A stretch of DNA of 64,000 nt from Ailanthus altissimus (taxonomy: Eukaryota; Streptophyta; Magnoliopsida; Sapindales; Simaroubaceae): NCBI GenBank assembly GCA_946807835.1, contig OX327701.1:10069501-10133500 (forward strand). The letters run 5' to 3'. Every line of letters starts with the position of its first letter. Positions within the stretch are counted from its first letter, which is position 1. The position numbers and the translations under genes are program-made. Shown in pieces: positions 1-14,189 of this stretch. Under the pieces are notes generated by a model. That model saw only the letters and a program-made list of their open reading frames with translations. It searched no databases and was not told the origin of the DNA.

Positions 1-198
1 TTATCCTACTAAGTTTTACTGGCAAGATTTTTAATGAGGCAATATTAAACACGTTTGACACCGTTGTACAAAATAGAGTTGTATTTATTTTGCTTAGACT
101 TTTTATCCTACTAGGTTTTTCTTTGGCAATGTAAAATACAATTAAAAATGGTGTAGTCTAAAGAAAAAGTTGGGATTATGGTGTAGTCCAAAGGGGAG
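1..198 (+). mobile_element. 3' internal end of a Ty1/copia element
   Basis: Non-coding tail of a copia retrotransposon, cut by the window edge. It has the typical tail wording in which short phrases about a pyrimidine-rich 'tactggcaagatttttaa' and 'gaggcaat' precede the polypurine tract. The same phrases recur in the second copia of the window near 33640-33780, just upstream of its 3' LTR. A polypurine tract (AAAGGGGAG, 190-198) abuts the LTR start. No coding sequence survives here. Confidence 0.6.
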
Positions 199-488
199 TG
201 TTATAAATATAATAGTGAATAGTATTGTACAAGTGAACAGTATTGTATATATGAACAGTACTGTATTAGTAAAATAGTGCCATGAATAGTATCCTCCCCC
301 AAAATCCTACATTGAAAAGATTTCATTTCTTTCTCATTTTCTCACTCTATAAATATAGGTGAATGCTTTCATTTATGTACAAATAAGAAATAAGTACAAA
401 TATTAATATATTTGCAAAACATTTATTTATATTTACACTTTGCATTTTAATTTTAAATTTTTACTTCTTCATCTTATTATTCACAACA
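199..488 (+). repeat. copia 3' LTR (about 290 bp)
   Basis: The segment begins TGTTATAA right after the polypurine tract and ends TTCACAACA, giving canonical TG...CA ends. A TATA-like CTATAAATATAGG lies at about 346-358, as expected of an LTR promoter. The partner 5' LTR lies outside the window, so the target-site duplication cannot be checked. Confidence 0.55.
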
Positions 489-1190
489 TTTTCTAATTTT
501 TTAATTATTATTACATACATTATATAAATACATAACTTTTATTTTTAAAATTAGAATATGTCTTTAAATTAATGCTATTAAAATAATAAATGTATGCTTA
601 TTATAATATATTATTTCAACATTATATAATTTATGGTAAAGACACTTCTATTGCTTTATATTAAAAAAGTACAAATAAAAAAAAGGAAAACTAATGCATA
701 GATCAATTATATTATACAATAAGTAATATAATAAAATAAATTTACATATTAAAAATTTAAAATAATACAATATATACAAAGACAAATTTAGATTTGTTGT
801 AAAACAAAATATTGTAGTACCACAACTAATAAAAAATAAAATTTGTATGCTTATGCATGCAAAATGATATAAAAGTATTTGTTGCGATAAGTGTTGTTAT
901 TATTTTAAAATTTATATAGTTTAATATAAAAAAATTAAGGGAAAAATAACATGAATGATCATTATGACTGTTAATAATAATTGAAATGGCGTGATAAGAT
1001 TTAATAAATACTCCAATCAAATTGGATAAAAATATAAAAGTAATATATAACTATAACATACAAAAACAAAAAACAATTACTATTAAATAAGAACTTTTGA
1101 TAAAAAAAATATAACTATATTATAACTGATGAAATAAAAATTATAGCAATATATATTATACAAATTTATAAAAATTTGACTCCTAAAACA
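489..1190. other. AT-rich stretch, nothing recognised
   Basis: Very AT-rich sequence with short poly-A and poly-T runs. I see no coding region, terminal repeat or known domain here. Confidence 0.5.
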
Positions 1191-2450
1191 TCACTCACTA
1201 AATTCAAATCATAAAGTACCTTCCATTAGAAGTTCACACTCTATGAAATTGAGTTTCAAATGTAATCTAACCACATATTTTTCTCTTAAGTCACCAAGTT
1301 ATGAATACAATTCTTTAGTCCTGATATAAAGTAATTAAATTGTATTTTAGTATTTCACAACATAAACTTACCAAGTCTAATGTATCTATTGTTTCATTAA
1401 AAAACTTTACTTTTTAAAATTGAGTTTCAAATGTAATTTAGTCACGTATTTTTCCTAAATAACCAAGTTATAAATATAAGTCCTCATATCTTGATACAAT
1501 GTAACCAAATTGTGTTTTCTGAATCCAAAACGGAAAAGAGATTTAAAATATAAACTCACTAAATCTAAATCACAAAGTACCAACTCTTTCATTAAAAATT
1601 CTCAATAATAACCCCCCTCCAAAAACAAAGTCACCAACTTTTGAGTACAATTTCATAAATATTGATATAAAATAACTAAGTATTACTTTAAAATTCAAAA
1701 TATAAACTCACCAAGTCTAAATTACAAAAGTGCCCACTCTTTAATTGAATTTCAAATGTAATTTAAGTGACATCTCCCCAAGTCACCAACTTATGAATAC
1801 ATGTCCCAAAGTCTCGATATAAAATAACCAAATTGTACTTTAGGAATCCAAAATATCAACTTGCCAAGTCTAGATATCTAAGTACCCACTCTTTTATTGA
1901 AAATTCTCACTATTTTAAATTGAGTTTCAAATGTAATTTACCACATTTTCTCTTCAAGTTATCAATTTATGAATATAAGTCCCTAAGTCTTAATATAAAG
2001 TTATTAAGTGTTGCTTTAGGAATTTAAAATATTAACTCACCAAGTCTAGAACACAAAAATACCCACTATTTTATTAAAAGTTTTCACTTTATCAAATTGA
2101 GTTCCAAGTGTAATCTAGCCATATATTTCTCCCAAACCATCAACTTATGAATAAAATCCCCAAGTCTTGGTATAAAGTATTCAAGTTTTGCATTAAGTAT
2201 CTAAATATCAACTTACCAAGCCTAGATCATAAAGTACCCACTCTTTTATTAAAAGTTCTAACTCTTTTACATTGTAGTCATATATTTCTCTCCAAGTCAC
2301 CAACTAATGAATACAATTACCCTAGTCTTGATATAAAATAAGTTGTGCTTTAGAAATTCAATATATCAATTGACCAAGTCTAGATAACAAAGTTATAACT
2401 TTTCTATTAAAAATTCTAATTCTTTCAAAATGAGCTTCTTTAATTTAGGT
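1191..2450. repeat. Diverged tandem repeat, about eight units of 150-190 bp
   Basis: A phrase of the form 'ctcaccaagtctaga-(a)cacaaagtacccactc' returns near 1194, 1367, 1555, 1706, 1857, 2033, 2210 and 2368. It is followed each time by 'aaattgagtttcaaatgtaa', 'cccaagtcaccaac', 'tatgaatacaa', and 'tcttgatataaa' in the same order. Spacings are roughly 173, 188, 151, 151, 176, 177 and 158 bp, so units have gained and lost segments. No protein motif is visible. It looks like an old satellite-like or minisatellite array rather than a gene family. It is not obviously related to any other sequence in the window. Confidence 0.75.
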
Positions 2451-3725
2451 ACATATGGACTATTATAAACGTTTGCACAATAAATTCACAAACAAATTAT
2501 TATTATATTTTAGGGAGAAATTAGGTGACACATGATCCACTTATAAGAGCCTAACCTAGCACTCAAGCCCGGTTCTCTCCATATGCAGCCTAATCTAAAA
2601 CATACTACTTTAATGAATTGAGCGCAAGTCAAAATATTTGGGCTCCATAACTAAGCCAAAGAGGTCATTGAGTAATTAAGTCATGACATATGTCACCACT
2701 TAGTATCACTGTTAGAGGTAACGTCATTAGGGGCTAGTCAACACGAGGCCCATCAATAAGTACCACATCAACAATGTTCAGACTCTACCACATTACCATC
2801 AGGCCTCCTTCAGTGGTCTAGTTAGAAACACATCAGATGATGACTAGATTAAAGGATAAGATGTGATAAGAAAATTTTTCAAAGGGCCAATAGAAAGTCT
2901 CCACATCAGCATACATAGGCTTTTGGCCCTGCTGACACACAAGTTAGAAGCTGTCTGGAGTTATTGAATAGGTCCAGTACTGAATTCGCTGACCTTAAAG
3001 GAACACAACCTGTTGACCCTTCAGTACTCCCAGGTTTACCTACTTAAGCTGCTATTCTAAAAGTAATCAATCATAAGACATTTAGTTCTCCAAACGTTAG
3101 GGGTGATTTAATTACCTTTTTGCCCTTTCTAAGCAAGTTCTCTAATAATATTTCATCATGTGCCGCTCTTGAGGGGTAATCTCAGGTCATATTATAGTTT
3201 ATATCCTAACTCGATATCATAATCATTAAATCACATTTACAAATAGATGTAATGTAATTACTACATTATTAGTGTAATAATGAAAATAATAAATATTGAT
3301 AAACATTATTTATTCTAATTGGTAATACATAAGTTAAAATAGAAAGTTGAAATACAAATTATTTAAATGTAGAAGAGTATTTCGACTTTTAGAGTTTTTA
3401 GGTAGGTAGGACTTCGAATCAATTAGATAAGACTTTGTTGCTTTCTCTATTGTGTGTGTGTACTGACACATTGAGGCATGCCTAAAGTTTATAAAAGTGC
3501 TAAAATATAGTGATGTATTTTTTTTAATGCTAGTACCATGATTGGGACCACTCGTTACATTGACACATCGAGACATGTTTAAAAAGTCAACTCTCAAAAG
3601 GAAAGAGAAGTCTACTCCTAAAAAGAGGAGAACAAAGCTCCTATAATATTTATTAAGGAGAGGTCTTACTTTAATTAAAAATTGAACCACGTTACGGAGA
3701 TGGTGTCCTCAAGGCCCCAATCACT
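2451..3725. other. Intergenic, probable decayed repeat, not identified
   Basis: The base composition is more balanced than in the flanks (2540-3130 is comparatively GC-rich), which suggests transposon-derived DNA. I recognise no domain, terminal repeat or splice-supported exon. An open frame on the minus strand at 3334-3690 resembles no known protein. Confidence 0.4.
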
Positions 3726-4590
3726 CAGGCCATGATAACAGATCGAGTTTGGGATAAATATCTCTAAACCCGTATCTACATCTGTTTTAAAAATAAAATA
3801 TCAAATCATTTTAAAATCTATTGTAGGTTTAGAGTTTTATTACTAAACCCGCTCTAGCAGATATGTACTTCTTACCAAACTTATAATAAGTTATTTATGA
3901 ATTTTAAGCGATTATAAATTAATATAATAAAAAATATAAAAATATAATGTCAAAGAAAATCTATAAAATTAAAATATATCAATCAAAATTATATCACAAA
4001 TTTAAAATCACAATTACAACAACACATATAATAATAATAGTTCGATTAATATTTAAAATAGTCTCAGATGAAGAAATAAAAAAGTACATAAAATAACCAA
4101 TACAATAAAATATTAAATTTATAATCAAAGTCCCTCAAACAATTGCATAACTAATATTGCTTCAAAATATAAATTTTGAAACTTTAAGAATTCAACACTA
4201 AGTTTCAAGCTTTATTAGAATGGGGAATAGAGATGAAGGAATAGTAAGATAATAACTTTACAAGAGTGAAAATGATAACAATCGATGGATTAAAGAATGA
4301 GATGAAAATAATTCTTTCAATCTTTTATTTTAGGGCTACAACTAAAGTAACGTTATTTTCGTCTTCTTTTTAAAAAAATAAAAAAATAAAAAAATGTAAA
4401 TATTTGTGAATTCTTATAATGGGTATCTGCAAATATTTCACCAAATTCATACCTAACCCAAACTTACAATGAGTTTAAATTTTGTGTACCAAATCTGTGC
4501 CGAATCCACTTTAATTCTTACCAAATCCTTTCTAATAGAGTTGAATTCTAACGGCTTTGCAGGTTTACGAATCATTTTGTCATCCCTAGT
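3726..4590 (+). mobile_element. Non-autonomous hAT-like element, family copy 1
   Basis: Both ends match the element at 31065-32407 in the same orientation. The left part shares the order 'gtttggga..aa.a.cc.ctaaa', 'attaccaaacccgctctag' and 'ttttaagc'. The right end shares 'accaaatcctttctaat', 'gattttaacgg' and ends in GTCATCCC. It has no coding capacity. The middle is AT-rich and unlike the other copies. I could not see a clean 8-bp duplication, so the borders are approximate. Confidence 0.55.
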
Positions 4591-5290
4591 AATAATATAT
4601 TGAATGTTTGATTATGATTATGACTTATAAATAAAGACGTACAAATATAAATTATTAGAAAGATATTTGCAAGTAAAACCAAAAAAGCGAATTGAATAAC
4701 TGGTTCAATTTTTAATTGGTGAAAATAATTTAGAAAATATGAATGAAGATACAACTTTAAGTAGTTGTCAAGGTGTACGAGGCATTGTCCTTAAGATTAT
4801 TTCTACTCTCATAAGATGATAATCTTAATACAAAAGGGTTTGAATGGCAGTATAATTTTCGAGACTCAATGATAATTGAAAATTGCACGAGTGCACCCTC
4901 TAATGCAATTTTTCTAAGTAAAGACTTTTGAAGATGGAGTAAGTAGATTATAAAGAAATAAATCAAAGAATATAAATGTTGTGTATATCTCTCTTATTTG
5001 AGATAAGCTTGCATTTATAAAAGAAAGATAACTCTTAGGAGAGACATCGTACCCTTTTAAAGTGCCACAATTATTGGCAAGGCATGGTAACTTTTTTAAT
5101 AGCCACAACCAGTGATCAGTGCCATGGTGCTATTTCTCTAACGTCGTTGCGCTAAGTGTTTTGAATTTAGCGCCGCGGCATTGAGTGACTTCAACAATCA
5201 CTTTTAGGGATTAGCACCACAACAATGAGTGTTTTGACTTCAGCATTGCAGTATGACATTTTTAGTGCCGCGTCTCTGAGTCCATATTAA
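4591..5290 (-). repeat. Possible Athila-type LTR fragment with GC-rich palindromes
   Basis: Read on the minus strand, 5110-5290 contains repeated 'GCGCC' and 'TAGTGCC' words, including a GCGCTAA ... TTTAGCGC inverted pair (about 5150-5175). A TATA-like CTTTTATAAATGC follows near 5012-5024. This order (GC palindromes, then TATA) matches the LTRs at 51134-52612 and 55035-56195. No borders are visible, so this is a weak assignment. Confidence 0.35.
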
Positions 5291-7086
5291 GTGCTAGTTT
5301 GTGATTTCTTTTGTTTTATATTTTTTTTTTATTCCTCATGTTTTACTTTATTTATTTTGAAATATTCTTAAAATATCGAATAAATGACACATGGTCTAAA
5401 ATTAACTGTATTGAATATTATATGTACTTTGACATATTATTCCCAAATACAAAAGATTTTTCACACCAACCATCACCAAAGCCTCTGCCTCCTCCAACTT
5501 ACACATATATAATATGAATAATGCTATGCTTACATAATTAAAATACATAATTAATGTAATATCTGATGTACCTATTAATGATTGATACCATATAACTAAT
5601 AATTTTATTAACAAAATAAAATGTCAACAATTACTTAATAAGTAATAGCCAACGAATGATAATACATAAGTTCAAATATAATTTTGTAATCTCAACTATG
5701 TAAGTGCGTCACTACTCATATAATATATATACAAATAAAGGCACAATTTATTTATTTATTTATCTATCTTTTTTTAAGCTTGATTTTACTCTATTTTATT
5801 TTTATTGTATTCTCGTCTCTCTCTCCCTTGGGTTATTATTTATTTATATTTAAAAAATGCAATAATTGCAAAAATATGTTCAAATGTATATATTTGTAAA
5901 ATGTAAGTAAAATTAAGAAGAAAAAAGGCCCCTTTTTTCAACATAAAAATATGAACTTAAATGTGATCAAAGTAATGCTCACTAAAGCTGAGAGTTACTG
6001 GACTATTATTATATGCTTGACCGAAGTTGAACAATGCTAGATATAGTTTGAAAATTAGAATACTTAACTAGTAATAGTATAATAAATAGTTCATTCAGTC
6101 GAGCATTACTCGATTGAAGAATAATCGGTATCTTCAAGAAGTTGTCAAATGAAAATACTCAAATAATATCGAGTATTGCTCCACTACATTCGTCATGTAT
6201 TAACAACAATATTGTTGTTGGATATAACAATATTTATTACTCGAATTGCTCTAGACGACAACTACTACAATGGATGATGACTGAGCTGAGAGTTTTCTCT
6301 CTTATCAATTTTGAAATTTTTACACAACTTAAATTGATAATTACTCTTTCATTAAGAGTATTTTAATACATCCACATAAGATATGCAACTTCTTATGAAT
6401 GGAGGACTTTAAAATCCAATCCTTAGGTACAGGATAGCTCATCTGGTCATGAATGTTCTTTGCACTTATAATTATTTAAATCTGAGTAAAAAATATGAGA
6501 TAAAAAGTTAGTATTTAGTGAGTAGAAAATAAATATAAAAAAAAAAAAAAACTTTTGAATGTAGCTTGAATGATATTTACATTCTTAGTTAACCCTAATC
6601 GATACAAATTCACATAAAAAATGGAATTTTACGGGTTTGATTTCTATCCCACCCTAACCTTTGCAGATTTTTGCAGCATTGATAGCAGAAATCCCTCTCC
6701 CCTTGCTTTTTGTTTTTTGGAAATAACTTTCCTCTTGCTTGAAGTGGAATAAATACTTAATGCTGCTGCCAGTGCCAAGTGCTCACTCCCTCAAAATATT
6801 TGATTAATTAATTAATTTATTTAAAAAATTAACTTTCAAAGACAATTTCTGGTCAGTTTCAAATAAAATAAAAGACGACTAAACGTTTAAAACATTCCTA
6901 CGGCAAGCAGTTGGCAATATTGTCGGCGAAGATATTAATCTGCTTAAAAGAGTTAAAATAAGAATTTAGACATCAAAGTAATAATAATATATTAATTTAT
7001 TCAGATTAAATTCAAAGAGTGGGTAGCAATAGCAACAGAAAAATTGTTTGTTTGGCCTTTGAATCAGGGAGTTGAGATTGAGAAGC
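5291..7086. other. Intergenic region upstream of the IspE gene
   Basis: AT-rich DNA without recognised transposon ends. The last few hundred bases must hold the IspE promoter and 5' UTR. I see no convincing TATA box at a useful distance from the start codon. An A-tract lies at 6539-6552. Confidence 0.4.
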
Positions 7087-10000
7087 ATGGCCATGGCGTC
7101 CTTTAATTTGGTCTGCAATTTCAATCATCAGCATCAAGTCTCGTCGTTTAGGATTAGGCCACATGGGAGTTCTTATTTCAAACCAAAAATTTATTTTAGG
7201 ACTCAACTTGTCAAATGCACTAGAAAACAAGTCGAGGTTCTACTTGTCTATACTCTTTTTGCTAAGCTTTATTGAATTTCTTCTTCATATTACTATTACA
7301 ATTTTAACTTTTTGTTTTGGTTGGTGGGAACACTCCTAGATAGTGTATGATCCTGATGAAAGGCTAAACAAGTTGGCAGATGAAGTGGATAGGGATGCTC
7401 CTCTTTCAAGGCTCACTCTCTTCTCACCTTGCAAAGTAACTCGTTATTGCTGATGTGCTTTTGAATTTTGCGTTGTTTGATATTTGGAATTTTCAAATTC
7501 ATGCTTCACTTGACTTTGATTGCTTGTCTTGTTACAGATAAATGTTTTTTTTTAGAATTACAAACAAGAGGCAAGATGGGTATCATGATTTGGCATCTCT
7601 TTTTCATGTAATAAAATGTTCAAAATAGTTTTAGTAATCAGTTGATTTTTTTACCCCTTAATATTCAATTAGCACATCCAGCTGTTGTTTGGTAGTTTGA
7701 CCCTTTTCATGGCTCCAGGTAATTAGCTTAGGTGATATAATTAAATTCTCTCTGTCACCATGAAGACCAAGGATCGTTTGTTAACCAATGTGCCCGGAGT
7801 ACCTCTTGATGATAAAAATTTGGTACAGATATTTCTTTTTCTATATTCATTTTTATTTGCATCCTCTTAAGATTTCTGAAACTTTGCTTTGGCAGATAAT
7901 TAAAGCCCTTAACCTTTACAGGAAGAAGACTGGCAATGACAACTTCTTTTGGGTAATGTTGATCTATATGAAAGTTTAATATAATTTCATTTTATATAAG
8001 ATGTTATAGTACCCAGGAAAGTTGTCTGCAGATTCATCTTGATAAAAGGGTACCTAGTGGGGCAGGACTTGGTGGTGGAAGCAGTAATGCAGCTACTGCA
8101 CTTTGGGCAGCCAATCATTTCAATGGTTGTGCTGCCACTGAGAAGGAACTCCAAGAATGGTCAAGTGAGATTGGTTCAGATATTCCCTTCTTTTTCTCAC
8201 ATGGAGCAGCTTACTGTACCGGTAGAGGTGAGGTATGTTTGTGGTGCCACATTTCTTTGCATTTCCCTTTGTATGAGAATCTTCATTCTTAAGTTGACTA
8301 CCAATCACTTGATATGTCAGGCTGTTATGTTCCAGACTTGTTTCATTTGCTTTCTTCATTGTATATTAATTCAGTTTTAGGTGCCTTTAATTCTTTCATT
8401 CTAAATTTACAAATTATCCAATCATTTATTTGATTGCAATTTAGCTGATACTTTTGATAAGTTTAGATAGCCATTATATTTAATTATTCATTTGACTATA
8501 GAGTAGGTTATATGTTCTATTTACTTTTTAGGAAAAATATAGGGTTCAATGAGCTAGAATCAATTTCTGAGGGAGTGGCTTTGAAGAAGTTTATTTAATA
8601 AGATTAATAAATGTCAGTTTTAAGATCGATCGATAATAAATTTATTGTTATTTTTATCTAAATTTTATATGATATCCTTGTAAATGGAGTTTGAGAATTG
8701 GAGATGGTGGTATTGATTACGAAAGAAGTCAACAAGAATAAGAATCAAAGATTCTTTGGTAGAGAGCTAGGGGATGTAAGTAGGGAGAAAGTGGACATAG
8801 AGTAGGACAAAGAGTTCTGGTTAGCAAAAGAGAAAGAAGGGTAGAGGGCTTCAACACGAGTTAAGGGAAAGAAAGGACAATGATGCTCCAAGTTTTTGTT
8901 TGGCAAGGGAATCAAAACTTGTTTTATTTACAATTGAGTAAGTACTATATGTAAAAATTTCTATACAAACTCTTTTCATACCAATCAATGTGGCATAAGC
9001 CACATATCACAAAATATATATTTTCTTTTTTCCTTTTAACTTTTATGTTTTCACTCTACTACAATGCTGTCTGTTTGTATAAAAAGAGTGTGTTCATATG
9101 GTATTATTTTCTCCTATTTATTAGTCTTATACTTCCACAGTAAATGCACAACTAAGGTGGCAATGAAGTTAAGGTTATTTAAATTTGCCAAACCTGATGT
9201 TGCAAAATATATTGAAAAATTAAAGTTACACCATTTTAATAATTTATATGAGAGCATGCTACATATACTTAAGACTTTTATGGAGGATGTAAATGATGAG
9301 ATAATAAGTAAGAGTTGTACATACAAGAATTTAATTGAAGAGCTGTTCAATTTTTAGATGCTAATTTTAAGCTGTAATTATGAGATCCCCTTTTGTATCA
9401 TGGGAGATGTAACATATTTGCATGTATACATATTATTAATCTGCATACAAGTATATTGTCAATTTTCATCTATATCATCACATGTATGGGATATAAACAC
9501 AGAATTTTAGAAAAAATTTAAAAAATGGTTTCTAATTAGTCTGAAGAGGACCTGCCTCTGCTGTACATGTTATAACTTAAGGCGCCTTCATCTTTGTTCA
9601 CAACAACGGAGAATAAATTTAAAACCAAAGAAATTTCAATGCTAGTGCCTCTCATGGGAAATGGTTGGGTCCATATTTGTATTATTGCTACAACTGAGGT
9701 ATTCATGAGAGTGGTAGTTTTTATAGTTCCTACTGTTGCTACCAGTATACATATGTTAAAGAGTTGGAATTGTCATTCTCCTTTTATGAAGAATGGAAAA
9801 ATTAATTTGACTATTTTGCTGAGAGTAAACACCATGGTTGCCTATAGCTATTTTAATATCATGTTAATTGGAGCACACAAGAGCACAGAGACTCACAAAC
9901 ACATGGAAACACATTCATATATTGAGTTTTAACTGCTTATCATCATTTTGCCAACATATTGATTTACTACCAGAGTTTTGCTTTCATTTGTCCAGGTCGT

Positions 10001-13000
10001 TCAAGATATTCCTCCACCAATACCTTTGGATATTCCAATGGTTCTTATAAAGCCCAGGGAGGCATGTTCCACAGCTGAAGTGTACAAGGTAATGCCTCTT
10101 ATTTTATATATAGTGAATGATGTTTATACTAGTTTGTTTACTTACCATATGTCATTGCTGAGTGAAGTTTGATTTTGCAGCACTTTCGATTAGATCAGAC
10201 CAGTAAGGTTGATCCCTTAACATTGCTCGAGAAGATATCAAGGAGCGGATTATCTCAAGATGTTTGTGTCAATGATCTGGGTACGAGTTTGTAAAGAATA
10301 CTCATCATGCCTTCTTTTTTTTGGTTTTTCCTATGATTATTACGATTATTGTTATTGTTAGTTTTTGGTAAACTTTCCTTCTTAAGTTTACTGCCCCAAC
10401 TCTATTAGGTTGGACCTGGAAACTTATATAATTTGGTGATCTGATCGACTTGGTGGGTCTCTGACTAGATTTCCAGAATGATCCATTTGTAGGGTTGTTT
10501 CACAATCATAGCTTCTTTCTTGTAGTTAATATACTCTATAAGTTTTTTCCTTTTTTCCAAATTAAAAAGAGATTGTCAAATATCAAGGCACACATTGCTT
10601 CAGATATCATCCCTCAAACCAGTGCTTCTGTCCCAGGCGGTATTCTGGTTTAGTTGAATGTATGGTGATTTGGACTTGATTCACATTCAGGCACTGTCTA
10701 AACTGTTTGCATATTCATCCCAGAATGAGTTAATGTAGTAAGACACTGTTCAATTGGAACTATTTCATTCCATCCTTCACCATACATGTTTGTATTTGTT
10801 TTGACCGCAGAAGCACCAGCTTTTGAAGTCCTCCCATCTCTTAAAAGATTAAAACAGCGTATGACTGCAGCTAGTCATGGACAATATGATGCTATTTTGA
10901 TGTCTGGCAGGTATGGAGACTAACGTAGTATTTGATCGGAACTGAGATTCTTTCTTTTCGCTCTTTTCCCCTCTTTGCTTTTTCTTTATCTGGTTTTTCT
11001 TTTCTTTTGATTCCTGGTATCCACAATCGCTCTCCTCTGTATTTCCTTAGCTTAGGAACATGGATTTGTTCCTGAGAGTATTTTTTGTTCTACATGTGCA
11101 AGGAATTCTTGCTCTTTCTTTTCTCTTTATACATTTAAAGTGGGAAGGTGTTTCGGGATAATTTTCTATAGACTGGTATCTTTTCTAGGGATTGAATGCC
11201 CCTCTCTTCAAACCTTGAAGGGGGATTAAGTTTAATGTACATTTATTTATGCATGGTTTCGGATAGAATGGGTGTATTTGAAAGATATTTTTGTTTATCT
11301 TATAAATGAAATGTTTTTATAGATTCAAACTGTACAATGGTAAACATAGTTTAAGTACTATAATAATGAAAACACTTTAATAGTGGAAAAATACTTTACT
11401 TAGCCTTACATGTCAAGACTTCCGTGCAAGTATCTATCTGTTCTTCAACACTCATAAATCTCTTACAATCTAGAAAGAGTTCAGCATAGTTGAGATATTA
11501 TTTCCTAGAAGATTTTTATCTTGATCTCAAAATTGAAAGTGATTAACCCTCAAATTTAGGTGAAAATTTTCCTGTTTCTTACCAGAAAAAAATATGTGAA
11601 AAATAAATTGAAACATAATTTTCCTATAATATGAGGACATCGTGTGAATGAATGAGAAACTTGATGTGCATCATGAAGATCAAAACTGGAGACCTCACAA
11701 TTTCTCCAAGCATAATATGATGTCCCTGAAGGATGTTCTAAGATGGACATTGTTTAAAATCCTTGTTTCAAAGGATATTTTATGGTGAAATCTTGCATAT
11801 AACTGCCTGATGCTACTCTAATCTACTCGACTAAAAGCATCTACAACTAGAATTAATTAGCCAGAAGGTTGAAATACTTGATTGATTATTTGCAGTAACA
11901 CATATGGTCATGAGATTACAATTTATTTATTTGGTTTTTGTTGCTGGTAGACAAGCAATGTTAACTTTCATCATGTCAATTATTTGATTTAGTGATGAGT
12001 TGGAAATTAAGGTTTAAATAATTAGGAAACCGTGAGAGGTTTTGGGGGAAAGAGATGATTAAAGAGAGGTGAATTGGGATTTATAAATTTCCATAAGATT
12101 TAACTCATTTTGGTGCTAGTACAGTCAATGCACATGGGTGGGGTTTGGTTTACATTGAAAACAAAAAAATTGAGAAAGGTTAACATGCATGGCCTAGCAG
12201 CTAAATTTCAATGTAGGCTGTGTAGCACCAGATTGTTAATTCTAAATGTATTTTTTGAGATCTTCTTATTGCATCAGCACATAACCATAAAACCCAAGAG
12301 GCATAACAACAAATATAAATTTTATGTTGATTGTAGAATGTCTTGAAATATGGAGGCCTTATTAGAACTTATATAAGACATCAAGTTATTGAAGAAAAAG
12401 AAAGTGGGTTAGGCTGGCTCAATCATGCAATAAGACAATTTCTAAGTGCATTCAGAATTTATACACTAGTGCTATACTGGAAAATAGCTGCTAGAAGATG
12501 CATGTTGTCTTGGCTAGCACAACACTAGACATTTGATGGGATTTTAAGACGAGAGGAGGGGAAAGAAAAAAAAATATGGAAGATTAGGAAAGTATTTATT
12601 TTTTAGGATTTTAAATATGGTTTATAGGTTTTGTTAAAATGTTTATCATGATTACTTGTTAAATGAGGCTCTTTTAAATGTTTAGGAAGGTTCTTATAGC
12701 AGAGTCAAAAGTGATGAATTTCCTAGTTTGAGTTTCATCTCATGAAATTTCTTTATTCTTCTCTCTCTTCTTGTGATTTCTTCTTTATGAATCCTCCTCC
12801 TAATTTGGATTATTTGATAAACCCTAAATATCAAGGTAGATCCAATGCTTCCCTAGAAATCTTTTATTTGAGGAATTCCTAAACATTTATAAACATCTTT
12901 CCCTATTTGGTATAAAGTATATTATTTATCTAGATGATTTAAGCAACCTGTGGTGAGTCATAAACAACTCTCCAAATTTTGATCTAAATCAATGTCCATA

Positions 13001-14148
13001 GCCTTAGTAGCACAGATAAGCTAGTGAATTAGAACACCAGAGTATGATACTAAAGGACTTGAGAGACTTATTTAAACACAAGAAGCTTCTTGTTATAATC
13101 ATTTGATTTTATATACTGTTGCTTGGTCTTTTCCAATAAGCTTAAACTTATGGGATCAATAGCTCTCAATATGATATTGTGGCCAGATTGACCGATAGGT
13201 GTTGTTTCCTAATTAAAAGTTCATATTTCAGTGTGTATGCAACCACTTTTATGTTCTGGTCTTTGTGACAAGTTCACCTATTCAGCCACACAAATTGGGG
13301 GTTGTTGCATTTTAGTATTATTTTTAGACCCTTTTATATAACTTGAGCTTTCATGGAATAAATGGCTTCAAGTTACAAAATACATTTCTGATCTCAAGAA
13401 AACTAAACTTTGAAGTGAAATTGAAGTCCCAACTCATTCTGTTTCATCCTTGTACTGCTCATTCTGTTTCATCCTTGTACTGGTAGCAAAACTCATTTCT
13501 GCTATCTATATTTGATGCAGTGGTAGCACTATTGTTGGTATTGGTTCCCCAGATCCTCCTCAATTTATCTATAATGACTTAGAATACCAGGATGTGTTTT
13601 TGTCAGGTAAGACTCAGTAATTGACTTAGTAGCTTGATACTGCTTGATTGTATGTAATATGATTGCTGAAACGCCAAGTCAATTGACTTTTTATAAGTGA
13701 ATTAGGTTTGAGTCCACTAAATCCAAAAATAAGTAAATTTTAAACTTGCTAAAAATTATGGTATATGATTTTGTTAAGAGAATTTAAAGAAATTATATTT
13801 CACTCTTACTGCAGAATTTACATTAGAGTGGCCTTAATATAGGCTTTATGTCCCTAACCTATATGGAAACTTATAAACACAAGTATTGTAATCTAAATAG
13901 AATAATACAAATGTTAACCGTGGAATTTGGAAAATTCCTAGGCCACGAGTTGGAATTTGCTTTTCCTGTTTGGGAACAAGGATTTGATTACTGTTTCATT
14001 ACTGTGCACATGAGTAGTAAGCTAACTAGTAAAAGCATACAATAAAATGCTTTTACAAGAGAGTGAATTCATTACCACAATTACCTAATGACCAAAAAAG
14101 AGAATTTGATGTGTGGTTTTAGCTTTTGAAGTTGATAATGACGGATCA

Positions 14149-14189
<41 letters not shown>

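Noticed and set aside
3334..3690. 118-codon open frame on the minus strand
   Set aside because: No domain and no context. The length is unremarkable for such AT-rich DNA.
5110..5290. Separate GC-rich regulatory island
   Set aside because: The palindromic words and neighbouring TATA order fit an old LTR fragment better than a host regulatory element.
7545..7762. Programmed frameshifting in IspE
   Set aside because: Restoring the frame would need two separate events. The first site meets a stop at once, and no such mechanism is known for this nuclear gene.
9064..9357. 97-codon open frame in IspE intron 6
   Set aside because: It lies between well-supported exons 6 and 7, which join perfectly without it. 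It is not related to kinases or to a transposon domain I know.
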